A stretch of 64,000 nt of DNA from assembly GCF_048544455.1 (NCBI RefSeq), contig NC_133538.1, positions 447,653,311-447,717,310 on the forward strand. Reading direction: 5' to 3'. Shown in pieces: positions 10,701 to 22,630 of the stretch. Both the position numbers and the translations under genes were made by a program. Each line of letters begins with the position of its first letter. Positions within the stretch are counted from its first letter, which is position 1. The DNA comes from Silene latifolia (taxonomy: Eukaryota > Streptophyta > Magnoliopsida > Caryophyllales > Caryophyllaceae). The notes below the pieces were generated by a model that saw nothing but the letters and a program-made list of their open reading frames with translations, was not told the DNA's origin and searched no databases.

Positions 10701-13592
10701 TGTCTCACTTACAGAGAAGTTGAAATTTACTTCCAAAAATATGAAGATTAAGATACCAAAAGATACCAACCAGACAACATAAAATAAAACGACAAATTAA
10801 GAAACAAAAAAAAAAACATAAAAAGAAGATAACAACATAAACATTGAATCCAACTTCTTACACCACATCACTTCTATTCGGATAATTTATTTACGCCTTT
10901 TATTTTGATGCAGGACCATTAAAAAGGGTAAACACGTTCTAGACAACAGAAGCATTGTTCCCTATAACCCGGGATTACTTCTGATGTTTGACGCCCATAT
11001 AAACGTTGAGTGGTGTAACACAGCTCGGGCCATTAAGTACCTGTTCAAGTATATCCTAAAAGGCCCGGATAAGGCGACTGCTATAATTTCCCGAGACAAA
11101 GAAGATGAAATCAAGTCATACCTTGACTGTCATTACCTCTCAGCATGCGAAGGTGCGTGGAAGATATTTGAGTTTGAGATCCACGAAAGGAGTCCAGCGG
11201 TCATACGCCTTCCTGTTCACCTCGAGGGTGAGCAAGCTGTTGTCCTCAAGGATAAAGACAAACTGAGAGTGGTAATAGATAAGGCTAATGAATCACCCAC
11301 GATGTTGATGGGATGGATGACAGCGAACATAAACTACGTAGAGGCTGCTAATTTAACGTATGCTCAAATGCCGACACGATTTGTGTGGAGGGACAATGCA
11401 TGGAAATTAAGATAAAAAGGCATGAGTATTGGAAGAATGGCATTTGTACATCCAACCGCAGGAGAGCGCTATTACCTCCGTCAACTTCTCAACATAGTAA
11501 AAGGATGCACAAGTTTTCAGGATATAAGAACAGTAGATGGACTCCCTTACCCTACTTACAAAGAAGCATGTTTTGCCAGAGGACTATTGAATAATGACAA
11601 GGAATGGAACGACGCGCTACAAGAGGCAAATCAATGCGCAATGCCTTCGCAGCTCCGCGAGTTATTTGTGACAATGCTGTTATTTTGTGAGGTCACCGAC
11701 GTCCTCGAATTATGGAATCGTAGTCGAGAAATGCTCTCTGAAGACATTGAAAGGCGAAAAAGAAGGCTATTTAACCATCCTGGGCTTGTGCTAACAGTGG
11801 ATGCCAAGGTAGCTTATACATTAATTGAAGTCGAGCAGATACTACTGAGGTATGGTAAAACCTTGAAGGACATAAAGGGTATGCCTCTCCCCCAGTTCGA
11901 AGATGTCAGGGGCTTGGAGAATAAATTAATCAGAGAACAGCGTATGTATGACACCCGCCAATTTAAAGAAGAATGGACCCGAAAAGAACAACAACTAAAT
12001 AAAGAGCAAAGAGCGGCATATGATAGATTCATTGACGCAGTGCACACTAGGTCTAGCCAAGTAATGTTTCTATATGGACACGGAGGGACCGGGAAGACTT
12101 GTTTATACACAGCCATCTCAGCTAGGATCAGATCAGAGGGTAAAATTGTTATCAACGTAGCATCATCAGGTAATATAAGAACTTTAGCTTAAATAAAAGG
12201 ACTGAATAACCAACTAAAATTTTTACACATGTAGAACAATATTAAATCGAAAATAAAAAACAACTAAGTTTAATTATCATGTTAGGGATCGCGGCGTTAT
12301 TACTCCCAGGAGGACGTACAGCTCACAACATGTTTGAGATACCAATAGAGTTATTAAAGAACTCTACGTGCAACATTTCACAAAAGAGCCAACTAGCAGA
12401 ACTGTTACGACAAATGTCCCTAATTATATGGGACGAAGCGCCAATGGACCACAAGTTCGCGTTTGAAGCTCTTGATCGAACAATGAGAGATTTACTCGCG
12501 CTAGAAGACCCAGAAGCCAAAACAAAATTGTTCGGTGGTAAGGTAGTCCTACTTGGGGGTGATTTCAGACAAGTTCTGCCTATAATTAACAAGGGCAGGA
12601 GACAAGATATTGTTCAAGCATCGATCAACAGGTCCTATATATGGAATGAGTGTCAACTCTACACACTATCAAAAAGCATGAGGGTGTCAGAAACGGCAGA
12701 CAATCCGCAGAAACAGGAGATAAACAGGACTTTCAATAACTGGCTGTTAGCTATGGGAGACGGACGGATAGAGACTAAAACAGCAGAGAACGAAACGGAG
12801 CCTACATGGATTGAGATACCAAAAGAGTATATTGGAAGCAACGGACCGTTGAATGTTGAAACAGTTGTTGGCAGAATTTACCCAGATTTCCAATAAGAGC
12901 GTTTCAACGAAACGTATCTAAAGGAGAGAGCGATACTCACCCCTCTAAACGAAATGGCTGACAAGATAAACACGTATATGGCTAGCCTTGTACAAAGTGA
13001 GGAGAAAATTTACAGAAGCTGTGATGAAGTGTGCACATCATCAACTGAGAGCACAGAGCAATATACGGACTATCCTACAGAGTATTTAAATAGCCTAAAC
13101 TTGCAGGGTCTGCCGCCCCATGAGTTGAAATTAAAGAAAGGACTGCCTGTGATGTTGCTCAGAAACATAAACCCGTCCAAGGGGTTGTGTAACAGCACCC
13201 GCCTAATTATTACTCACTTAGGCAACTTTATAGTAGAGGCAAAGATAATAACGGGATGAAGGGCAGGTGATAAAGTGCTTATTCCAAGAATAGTGATGAC
13301 GACAACAGACACAAAAATACCATTTGTGCTAAAAAGACGCCAATATTCGCTACGCCAATGTTATGCAATGACAATAAACAAAAGCCAAGGTCAGTCACTG
13401 AAACATGTGGGGGTATACTTGCCAAACCCCATGTTTAGCCATGGACAGTTATATGTAGCTGCATCAAGGACAACATCCCCCGAAGGACTAAAGTTCTTCA
13501 TAGACGATTCAACGCAGCAATACAAGGGACACACAAGGAATATCGTTTTCAATGAAGTTTTTTCAAATCTACCAGTCATACAACCAGATTAG
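7772..13592 (+). pseudogene. Helitron Rep-helicase (RepHel), 9 exons, 3 in-frame stops
   Basis: Exons: 7772-7850, 7969-8061, 8169-8282, 8389-8481, 8601-8669, 8764-10143, 10376-10697, 10914-12169, 12286-13592; all GT-AG, phases consistent, 1571 codons. The first five exons are short, all joined in phase 1, and encode basic patches (NKRQRKRKEQ, NKRQRRKSNQ). Exon 6 has a CxxC finger (CRSCHAIMWYEER) and the Helitron-like N domain with HLFITFTANPKWPE. Exon 7 carries the HUH box in GLPHAHILLW. Exon 8 has the tyrosine motif IKYLFKYILKG, then a PIF1-type helicase with Walker A GHGGTGKT at 12076-12099. Exon 9 has IIWDEAP, LGGDFRQVLP, INKSQGQSL and GQLYVAASR. Stops are TAA 11413-11415, TAA 12894-12896 and TGA 13257-13259; no frameshift is needed. 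The nuclease and helicase motifs are preserved, so inactivation looks recent. Confidence 0.9.
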
Positions 13593-13744
13593 GAGACTCA
13601 ACGGGTGGTATAGACACACAAGTTTGGAATAAGATCAATGTGAATTTTCACAGTTGGCGCTCCTAATCGGATCGGACATGTATACAGTCTAAGTTCTTTA
13701 AAATTACGATAAATTATGCTATTCGTGCTTGGTGAACTACTGAA

Positions 13745-14137
13745 CTAATATGTCACATAGGAATCAGACGACCAATTGAGTAGTACATGCAACATACATA
13801 AACAACGATAAATAAAAGAAAAACAGATAAAGGACAAATCATGAATAAACAACACACCCGATTTCCTGATGAAGACACTGAGAAACATAACGAAAGTCCA
13901 ACCAAACGAAGCTGATTCTTTAGTCTTATGAACAAACTGTTGTTTCTCATACAAAGCTACTAATGCAATCTCGACTAATTCCGACAACCAGTCACTCCAC
14001 TGAGATTCTGATAAAATTACTCCAGATCGGATTGAACCCGATTCTCGAATAGAGTTTCGAAGGATTACTTTAGCTATGGCCTTGTGGCAGTGAACGGAAG
14101 GTCGATTGCGACGCTTAGTGTGCCGGATTTTTGTGTG
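13745..14137 (-). pseudogene. Unidentified exon-like ORF fragment, antisense, possibly captured
   Basis: The minus-strand frame is open from 14137 to 13745. It has ordinary protein-like composition: CHKAIAKVILRNSIRESG, then SESQWSDWLSELVEIALVAL, then YEKQQFVHKTKESASFGW. After about 13900 it becomes hydrophobic and less convincing (VMFLSVFIRKSG), perhaps intron. There is no plausible start, so it looks like an internal exon. It lies 0.15 kb beyond RepHel, on the opposite strand, and before the first Helitron 3' hairpin. That is the usual place of host exons captured by Helitrons. I do not recognise the parent family. Confidence 0.45.
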
Positions 14138-14670
14138 CTACCGAAGGATCTAGAGGTAGAGATGTGAAATAAGGGGAGATATTAAAGTGACAAACTGGGA
14201 ATTATGATACGCACACACGCCTCACTTGGGCTAAATGAATAAAACCAACCTAAAACATATGGAATTGTGTATTTTTGAGTGGGCTAAATGAATAATCCAT
14301 ATCCAATATCCAAATAAATGAATGACAAATAAAATATGGATAACTCCAATAATAACACGTGCCTTTAAGAACAATACACACAAACAAGTTTGTCGATAAA
14401 ATAAAATAATGTATTCTACTATTGGTCTACGTATAAAATAGAATCCGTCTTAAAATGAAACGAATAAAACCAACTTAAAACTAATTAACTCTTATAATGT
14501 TGAGGAAGATTATTAGAATATCAATATAGTATGAGCAACTATTATCATTACAGCTAGCAAGTTAGCTTGCCAACTATTTTATTTACAACCCGCAACAAAT
14601 TGACTACTAATTAACAAAACATGCAGCACAAACGCCTTATTAGATACCAAAAGCCTATGTAGCGACACGA
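14138..14670. other. Helitron 3' region, no gene seen
   Basis: AT-rich, with short words like those near other Helitron 3' ends. No ORF or repeat of note. Confidence 0.35.
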
Positions 14671-14699
14671 CCCGGCCAACGGCCGGGCTTGAACACTAG
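14671..14699 (+). repeat. Internal Helitron 3' terminus: hairpin plus CTAG
   Basis: Perfect 7-bp GC stem CCCGGCC (14671-14677), loop AAC, GGCCGGG (14681-14687), then CTTGAACA and CTAG at 14696-14699, followed by T. This is a textbook Helitron terminator, stronger than the one at the actual 3' boundary at 44594. Confidence 0.85.
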
Positions 14700-15850
14700 T
14701 GTATACTAATTGTGGATATTATTTTATGTTGCATCGCAGACTTTAGCATGAAACATGCCGTGAACATTCTTATATTCTTCTTAAAGTTAATTCTGTTGTG
14801 TAACATGTCATTTTTCTTATATTCTTTTTATCTGGGGTTAGAGTTGTTAATGGAGCCAACTACGATTTCAGGTTGGTGTCAGAAGAAAATACATTTCTCG
14901 TATTGTCAAGTGTGTTGAAATACCCCAAGCATACAAAGGAAACTTAAATACTCCCATTTCATTAAAAAAATTAGGGGAAAATAAAACCCCAAATCCTGTA
15001 TTTTATTATCTAATTTTAGGAACAATTAATGTTTTTATTTTTTTGTTTTAAAAAAAAGAAAAAGAAACTCGGTAACTAGGTCTATTGTTTGCTGAAAGGG
15101 CTATTTTCTTGTAGGTAGATAATAATAAAGAACGTAGTTGCTTTTTTATGGACAAGTTTTACTTTTTCATGGACTTTTAAATTGTAAAAGGGGTTCAAAT
15201 GAGAGGGGTAAAGTGGGAAATTATGGACATGATTGAGTAATTAATGTACATGAAAGAGCAACACCCATAAATAAAGCAATAATAACCAAGTAAATCATAC
15301 AAGTACCATGGAAACCGACCATGGAAAAAACAAAGTGAAAGTCACATTGTCATTTGAAAAAATAAAATGTTAGATATAAGATATTATGAGTTAAGCACTA
15401 TGAAAACAAGACATTTATGTCAAAGAATAAGTCACTTAGTTTAAATTTGACGTGTTTGTAGTCTCTTGGGTGAGGACTCGTAACTGAATAGTGTTTGAAG
15501 TTCTTTTTGTTGTAAACGACTCAAACTTTTTAATGTGGTTGTCTCAGGGGAAATGGGGGCTACAACATTGGCGAGGTCAATCACGTGATCCAATAAGTGA
15601 AATATTCAAGCTTTAAGTTAAGTTTTGAGAGAATATTCTTCGCCTCACTATTTTTCCCAATAGCGCGAGAGGGCGAAAGAAAGAGAAGCAAGCACCAAGT
15701 TGTCCGCAATAAAAGAACACGCATGACTGCCAACGAGAGGAGAAGATTATGAGCTCATCATTTTATAGCCTAATTTATTATTTGCTTATGAATAATTTAG
15801 ATTATATGATATGCTAAATGATTGGGTGATATTTCGAGTTATCTTGGTTT
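14700..15850. other. Segment between first Helitron terminus and Copia-1
   Basis: Together with 43750-44560 this forms about 2 kb between the two Helitron 3' termini. No convincing coding sequence; a 68-codon open stretch at 14712-14918 has no known motif. It ends with GGTTT at 15846-15850, next to the Copia-1 LTR. Confidence 0.4.
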
Positions 15851-17124
15851 TGTTAGAAACATTTAAACTCATAAGTTTGCATATTCATATATGAATTAAT
15901 TTCTTTAGTCATAAAATAAATGCTAGATCTTATGCATGCAAACTTAATAAAAGGAGATAGAAAAATCGATTTCTCACCATCTTATTTTCGGCCATTTGGG
16001 CACCAACAAGATCTCCTTTTTGTTAGTTCTTGAGCTTTCCAACAATGGATGAACAAGGTTCAAATTAGAACCTCTCCCAAAAGCATATACCCAAGGTGTT
16101 ACTCTTAATAATTAATAATATTATGAACTACTAATATTATTAATCAATCTTAAAAATGACCCAAAATATTTATTTTGTTCTCCTCTATTTTGGTTTAGAG
16201 GAGAGAATTTTGTGGTTTTTCTTTCTCTAAAATGTCTCACAAATTGTAGAGAGTAATAAATTTTCTTACACTAAGAAAAATAGTAAGTAGTAAATCATAT
16301 ATTTAGGAATCCATTTTGGTTCCTCTTAGTTGGAAAAACCGGTGGGGTGGGCAAGGGGGAGCCAATGCATGAGCCAGTTTTCTTCCCAAGAGAAATAGGT
16401 ATGGATGGCTATGAGAATAGGTCATCATGGTGTTTCCTATGAATAAATAAATAAGGTAACACTAACCTAATACTCCCTCCATAAAACCAGTTTATCCACA
16501 TAAAGGAAGGTCCATTTTATTTTTTGTCATTTGTCAATTGTGACATATGTGACATGTTACTTTACATGTTACATTATAATGCATTTTTAACATATTAAAA
16601 ATCATTACATTAATAAAATATGTCATATACAAAAATAATTAGTAATTCATAATTACTTATACCAAAATGGGTCATCTAATTATAAACTACAACAACATAC
16701 ATTTAAAATAAATTATTCATTCCGATTCAATTGTTTCGTAAACAATAATTTAATCTAAGTAATAAAACAATTTGATTGCTTAGACTGTAATTCATTTAAT
16801 CTAATTACAATGAGTCACGTTAATTTTACTCACAAAATCATCTGTTAATTTTAAGCAATTTAATTAACCAGTATCGTCATACGATTAATTAAATAATCAA
16901 TTAAGAGTGTCACCCTATAGGTATGACCTAAGGGGATCAACTGATCACCATCGTTGCACGACAGTAATGTCAAACTCTAGTCAGCCAATCATTACCGATA
17001 TGTGTGGACCAGTTGATTGTAAAGTATTACATCCCACATGTATTCTTAAAATGAGATTTAAACATGTGATCATTATGATCGACAGTTGTGATCGCATTAT
17101 TGTCGGAGGACACTTATTCCAACA
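15851..17124 (-). repeat. Copia-1 3' LTR
   Basis: Starts TGTTAGAAACATTTAAACTC and ends ACACTTATTCCAACA. It matches 42467-43744 with scattered substitutions. Contains TACTCCCTCC at about 16471, which resembles a Stowaway MITE end, but I could not find the second end. Short open frames at 16907-17269 are chance. Confidence 0.9.
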
Positions 17125-19263
17125 ATCTCCGACTTGTCCTCGACAAGTGTGCGTCACCAATTCTCTTGTCCTATTACTATCTCCCACTCAATGCAAGGTG
17201 TCTTTCAGGTCGTACTTGCAAGTGATCATATCGAGAGTGATTTCCTCGATCTGGAGAATAACTGATTGACCGGAATTATCTACATAGATACCTTCCGAGC
17301 GTGGCCACGCATTTCCAGTTCATTACTCCTCAAGTGGCCCTGAGATATTGTTTTAACCCTGACAAGGGGGGTGGACAATTCCTATCGCACTATTCCCTTC
17401 GACTAGCCACAGCCATCATAACCCAAAATATGCCCATTTGACCCCATTTACGAAGGTCGTAGTAACATAAATCAAAGATAATCTGAAACTGTGCCACCTT
17501 AGGCGAATAGTCTTTAGTCAAAAGAATCGACTCATTAGAATACTATAGTAGCTCTCGCCACGACCAAGCTATATAAATTTGCCAGAACTCTATAAGCGGT
17601 AATAAGGCCCGACAAAGTGTTCCCAACAGTCTGCCTATGTGATCGACTAGTCATCTCACATGACTCTATGGCACTTGAACTTGCCATCAATCGCATCACA
17701 CTCTAGTCACTTCGAGACATCACCTCATACAAGTGACTATGGGCGAATACCATGTTAATCCGGGTTCACTTTAACAGGGTTCAATATTGTCTCTACAACC
17801 CGTTTGGATGTAACAAAGTATAAAAGGAGTTTTCAGATTTAAAAACTCGAACGACAAATGTGATTATCACATATGAATAGTAAATACCTGATTACTAATT
17901 CATATTTTTATAATCCATTTTCATCTTATATATAGTTGTTCATCTCAATGCAATTGAAATGACATATGACATGACTCATCATGTTAAGCCCATGAGAAGG
18001 CTTTGGTTAGTAGGTTTTATCAACTTCTTGTTCCTAACTCAACCTTACTACATACTCGTTTTCCTTTGTAATGTATACATTTCCATTACAAAACTTTCTG
18101 AGTACGTGTCTAGATCCAACCTAGACATAAGCCCTCTAGCCTTAGAATAGCTCCCACTGTTTTCACAGTGTGCGGGATCCATCCTCTTGCACATCTCATG
18201 ATTGCAAGTGTACTCAATTTCCGTTGTAAGCTTCTCTCATTGTTCTTTATTGCCTAGAACGATTTAACAAATCCATTTCTTAAATAACATAGCCACAATG
18301 GTTCCTTAACCATCTTTAAGTATTTTGAATACGGTTTTTGTCCGAAACCTTATACAATCTCAACAGTCATTAGTGTAAGCCCTTACACAAATTAGTGAAT
18401 TGCATCAAAACACTTAACTTTACACCCTTATTGCTTCTATAAGCACTTAAGGATAATCTTTATGGCTATTTGGTAACTATTACTTAAATTCGATTTTGAA
18501 ACAATTGATCATACTCAAAGTATATGAAGTGTTATACATCATACTCATTTAATTGATCCGACAGCGGAAGCAAATGGAATCAATCAAATATGTTCAACTT
18601 GATTAAACTAATCATGAATCTTATCAACATAAGACTTCTTATTTGACGCTAATATCATGTAGATTTATCTCCATAAATCCGGATATTAAAGATGTATTAT
18701 AATACTCCAAAAGTCTTAAATCATTCCCAATGATCAATATGTCATCCACATATAAGACTAATTAAAATTATCGTAACTCCCACTAAACTGCATGTATAAA
18801 CACAACTTCTCGACTTATCGAGAAAAGTTTTATAACATGATCAAAACATTTATTCCAACTCATTGATGTCCTACTTAAGACCCTCTCTTAAGTTTCACTT
18901 TATCTTAGGATTGCAAGAATCTACAAAACTCATGACATGTATTGAATATATTCCTTCTAATTGAAGAAGTGGGTTTTTGGGTTCACTCGTTATATGTATA
19001 TCATCATAATGAAACACAATACCTAAGAAGCTCCAAATAGACTTAAGCATTTCAACTAGTACAAAAACCTTTGCCACCAATCAAGATTTGATATCCAACG
19101 ATTCACTTGGAATTTATTTCGGATTTTCATGGCTCTAAGCCTTGTATGGAGTTGTGACTTAAACACTCTCAAGTAAGTCATATATTCATTACTGTCCAGA
19201 AGTAACTTGAATCAAACAATTTCTTTGTAAGTTGTTACCTTTTACTTTCTTAAAAGTAACATG
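17125..19263 (-). pseudogene. Copia-1 decayed RNase H / RT region
   Basis: No open frame. Nucleotide similarity to Copia-2 RT is visible at 18720-18950: AACTCATTGATGTCCTACTT against AACTCCTTGATGCTTGCTTA, and a parallel match around TATGTCATCCACATATAAGA. A hairpin at 17129-17146 (ACTTGTCCTCGACAAGT) borders the LTR. The interval at 17180-17520 resembles the 3' untranslated part of Copia-2. Interrupted at 19263 by Copia-2. Confidence 0.65.
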
Positions 19264-20258
19264 TGAAGGGTTAGATCCGTATAAAACCCTCTCTTTATAG
19301 GATTATAACGCAAAATTCATATGTATTTTATGGTCATAAACGAAATTAACAAAATGAAACGATAAAGATTAGAAATAACCTTCGGTCCTAGTGCAAAAGG
19401 CAATGAGAGATTAAAGCAAATCTCCTCCTAAACGATGCACCCAAGATAGTCCGAGTTATGCCCTTGTGCTAGATCAATTCCTCTAATTGCCTTTGCAATA
19501 TTGAGAGGATAGTTTTTGTGAGTTGTGTTGGATGTGAGATCCGAGTCCTGAGAGGCACAATTCCCAAAACCCTAATTTTGTTTAGCAAATGAACAATTAG
19601 GTTAGACAAGAGGAGATGCTCTCCTTTTGTCTATGAAAGGCTCTCGGCCAAACCGTGTGAGAGGGAGCTCGCGGGCTTTTAATTTTCTCTTCACTTAAAC
19701 TTGCGGTCCGGTCCATAGCTTACTAAATGTATACGACGCGGTTTCATTATAAACTGTTATCGGTTATCGGAAATTAAGGCATCAACTAATAATACGGGTT
19801 AGTTGAATTATTAATACATGTCCGACAAAACAGTATTGTATAATTATATTCAATATACATTTAATTTAAATATAAAACGCTTATATTTAATTTTACGAAT
19901 TAATCTGGTTAATTAAGCCTTTAGCCCATGATATTTAATCCGTATTAAATATAATATCTCAACATCACATTTTGACTAATTATTAGTCAAATAACTCGAA
20001 CTCACCGGTTAGTCAAATTTGGCATCTATATGACTGTATTTTCATACCGTCACATCACTCAAGACGTATCCTATAGGTGTGACTTTTAGGGACCAGTTGA
20101 TCACCGCCATCTGTATGACAATAACGTCAAACTTATCTAGCAAGCCAACCGTTATTGATAAACGTGGATCAACTGATTATGATACAAAGTATACCCTTTG
20201 ATCCTTTTAGAGGTTTATAAGTCCTTGCACTAATCAAGTAAGGACACCAACCCTAACA
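19264..20258 (-). repeat. Copia-2 3' LTR
   Basis: Starts TGAAGGGTTAGATCCG and ends CCAACCCTAACA. Near-identical to 27184-28177. Differences cluster at about 19904-19922, 20004-20010 and 20230-20242. The 20060-20200 part is recognisably similar to the end of the Copia-1 LTR. Confidence 0.95.
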
Positions 20259-20365
20259 AGCTCCCACTTGTCCGTACAAGTGTATGTGCAATGACGTTAT
20301 CCGCACTAACTGGAGGACACAAGCTCAACAAACTCCCACTTGTCCGTACAAGTGTATGTGCGATA
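20259..20365 (-). repeat. Copia-2 polypurine tract and duplicated hairpin
   Basis: CTCCCACTTGTCCGTACAAG occurs at 20261 and again at 20333, a 72-bp period. On the minus strand it gives the purine tract AGTGGGAG next to the LTR. ACTTGTCCGTACAAGT is a near-perfect inverted repeat. The second copy is preceded by CTCAACA, like the LTR end, so a PPT-LTR junction may have been duplicated. Confidence 0.7.
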
Positions 20366-21116
20366 ACCGATTCTCATATTCATTTAAAATTTCTCCCACT
20401 CAATGTAAAACAATTTGCGAGTTCTGATCCGCAAAGGTCGTATTTTACAATCGATCAGGATCAAGAGTGGTTTCCCCGACTAGAGAGTAACTTAACCGAT
20501 AAAACGAATCCGTATCCGAGCATGGCCATGCATTTCGATTCTGACTCCTCGAGTGGCCCTGAGAAATATCGAGTACCTGATAAAGGCTGAATATTTCCTT
20601 CAACTCGAACTCCTTCCGATCTAAGCACAGCATGAAGTGACCCAGAAAAATCTACTTGGCCCCCTGTTACGGATGACCGTGAGAAAGAAACCAAAGTCAC
20701 CCAAAATCTGCCTTAGTCTCAAGAGACAGTCGATAGTCAAAAGAATCGACTCTTAGGATCACCATGGAGGTCCTATCCACGACCGGGCATCGAATGTTAT
20801 AAAACATTTAGGACTCCACGTCGATGTAACAATTGTGTCCTCGAAATATCCGTATAATTCGCCTCTCGTGATTGGTCATCAACCTGTTGACTTATGGCTA
20901 GTTGAACCCACCATCAACCAACGTCACAAAATAATTGCCAGAGTTATCAGCTCATGTGGGCAATTAAGGACTAAAAAAATATAATGTTTTTGCAGTTCAC
21001 TTTGTGGTGTTCAAAATTTGTCGTACAAATCCACATGAAAAACAAAATATATAAATATCAAAACGATGATGTTGTATAGAGTACAAAAGGGAATGAATCT
21101 GATCCATAAAAGAGTA
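20366..21116. other. Copia-2 3' untranslated region
   Basis: Lies between the RNase H stop and the polypurine tract on the minus strand. No coding frame of note; several short open stretches at 20290-20700 lack conserved motifs. Confidence 0.5.
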
Positions 21117-21679
21117 CTACAACTTAGGAACACGTTTAATTCCCATGGAATTAACGTGCCCTTCATGCTTATCTTGTCGTAATGCTTTAGTGAGAGGATC
21201 TGCTATGTTGTCATCTGTAGCAATCTTTTCTATCACTACTTTCTTTTGCTCCACGTAATCCCGGATTAGATGAGCTTTCCGTTGTACATGTCTAGACTTG
21301 TTGCTAGACTTTGGCTCCTTAGCTTGGAAGATGGCACCACTATTGTCGCAATAGATGGTGATCGGGTCATTCGAACTAGGCACTACAGATAGCCCATGTA
21401 AGAATTGACGCATCCATATCGCTTCCTTTGTAGCTTCAGACGCGGCATAGTACTCGGACTCAGTCGTAGAATCTGCTGTAACAGTTTGTTTCGAACTCTT
21501 CCAGCTGACTGCAGCGCCATTAAGAGTAAAAACGAATCCTGACTGAGATTTCGAGTCATCACGATCCGTTTGGAAGCTAGCATCTGCAAATCGGTTGCGC
21601 ATAGCTTTTGTTCGCCTCCATAAGTCAAAGCCCAATCTTTAGTCCTCCGTAGGTACTTAAGAATGTTCTTGACAGCCAA
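21117..21679 (-). pseudogene. Copia-2 RNase H
   Basis: Frame 21635-21117 carries [69 protein letters not shown] and [12 protein letters not shown], the full order of a Copia RNase H. The catalytic Asp and Glu positions of the domain appear kept. The stretch up to 21679 continues in another frame ([15 protein letters not shown]), so at least one frameshift separates it from RT. Confidence 0.88.
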
Positions 21680-21896
21680 CCAATGTGATTCACCTGGATC
21701 TTTGTTGGAATCGACTTGTCATACTCAATGCATATGCCACGTCGGGACGTGTGCATATCATGGCATACATGATAGATCCTATTGCCGAAGCATATGGTAT
21801 CCGTGCCATGCGCTCTTTCTCTTCCGGTGTCTCCGGTGCCGAGACTTGCTCAAATGCACCCCCGGAGACATAGGAAGGAACCCTTCTTGGAGTTAG

Positions 21897-22630
21897 TCAT
21901 CTTTGAATCTCTCTAGGACTTTGTCTATGTAAGACTCTGACGAGAGATAGCATCCGTCGTGATCTATCTCGATAGATACGGATGCCTAGAATTCTTTGTG
22001 CCTCTCCCAGATCTTTCATCCGGAAATGGTTTTTCAACCATACTTTCACCGAAGTTAAGAGAGGTATGTCATTCCCAATCTGGAGTATGTCGTCAACATA
22101 CAATATTAGGAAGACAATCTTGCTCCCACTCGACTTGATATATAAACATGGTTCCTCGACCGATCGAGTGAATCCATTTTCTTTTATCACTTGGTCGAAA
22201 CGATGATTCCAACTCCTTGATGCTTGCTTAAGTCCATAAATGGAACGCTTAAGCTTGCACACTTTCTTAGGATGTCTTTGGATCGATAAAACCTTCGGGT
22301 TGTACCATGTACAACTCTTCCTCCAAAAGCCGTTTAAGAAGGCGGTTTTCACGTCCATTTGCCAAATTTCATAGTCATGAAAAGCGGCAATCGCTAAGAT
22401 AATCCGGATGGAACGCAGCATGACTACGGGTGCAAAAATCTCATCGTAGTGCAAACCTGGCACTTGGTGAAACCTTTAGCAACTAGTCGTGCTTTGTAGA
22501 TATCTTGTTGACCTTCCACAGAATGCTTTATCTTGTAAAGCCATTTGCATTGAAGGGGACGAACCTTAGCAGGTAAGTCAACAAGATCCCATACGTTGTT
22601 CTCATACATAGAGTCCATCTCGGATTTCAT
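21897..22630 (-). pseudogene. Copia-2 reverse transcriptase
   Basis: Frame 22630-22424 has MKSEMDSMYENNVWDLVDLP and CKWLYKIKHSVEGQ; frame 22463-21897 continues with FAPVVMLRSIRIILAIAA, QMDVKTAFLNGF, KLKRSIYGLKQASRSWNHRF, ILYVDDILQIGND and the end GEAQRILGIRIYRDRS. The YVDD catalytic box is intact. The two frames overlap around 22440, which marks a shift. The region 21680-21896 is a gap where the RT C-terminal part is only recognisable in pieces. Confidence 0.88.

Noticed and set aside
16471..16800. Stowaway-like MITE starting TACTCCCTCC inside the Copia-1 LTR
   Set aside because: No matching inverted end or TA duplication found on the other side; present in both LTRs, so only a possible ancient remnant.
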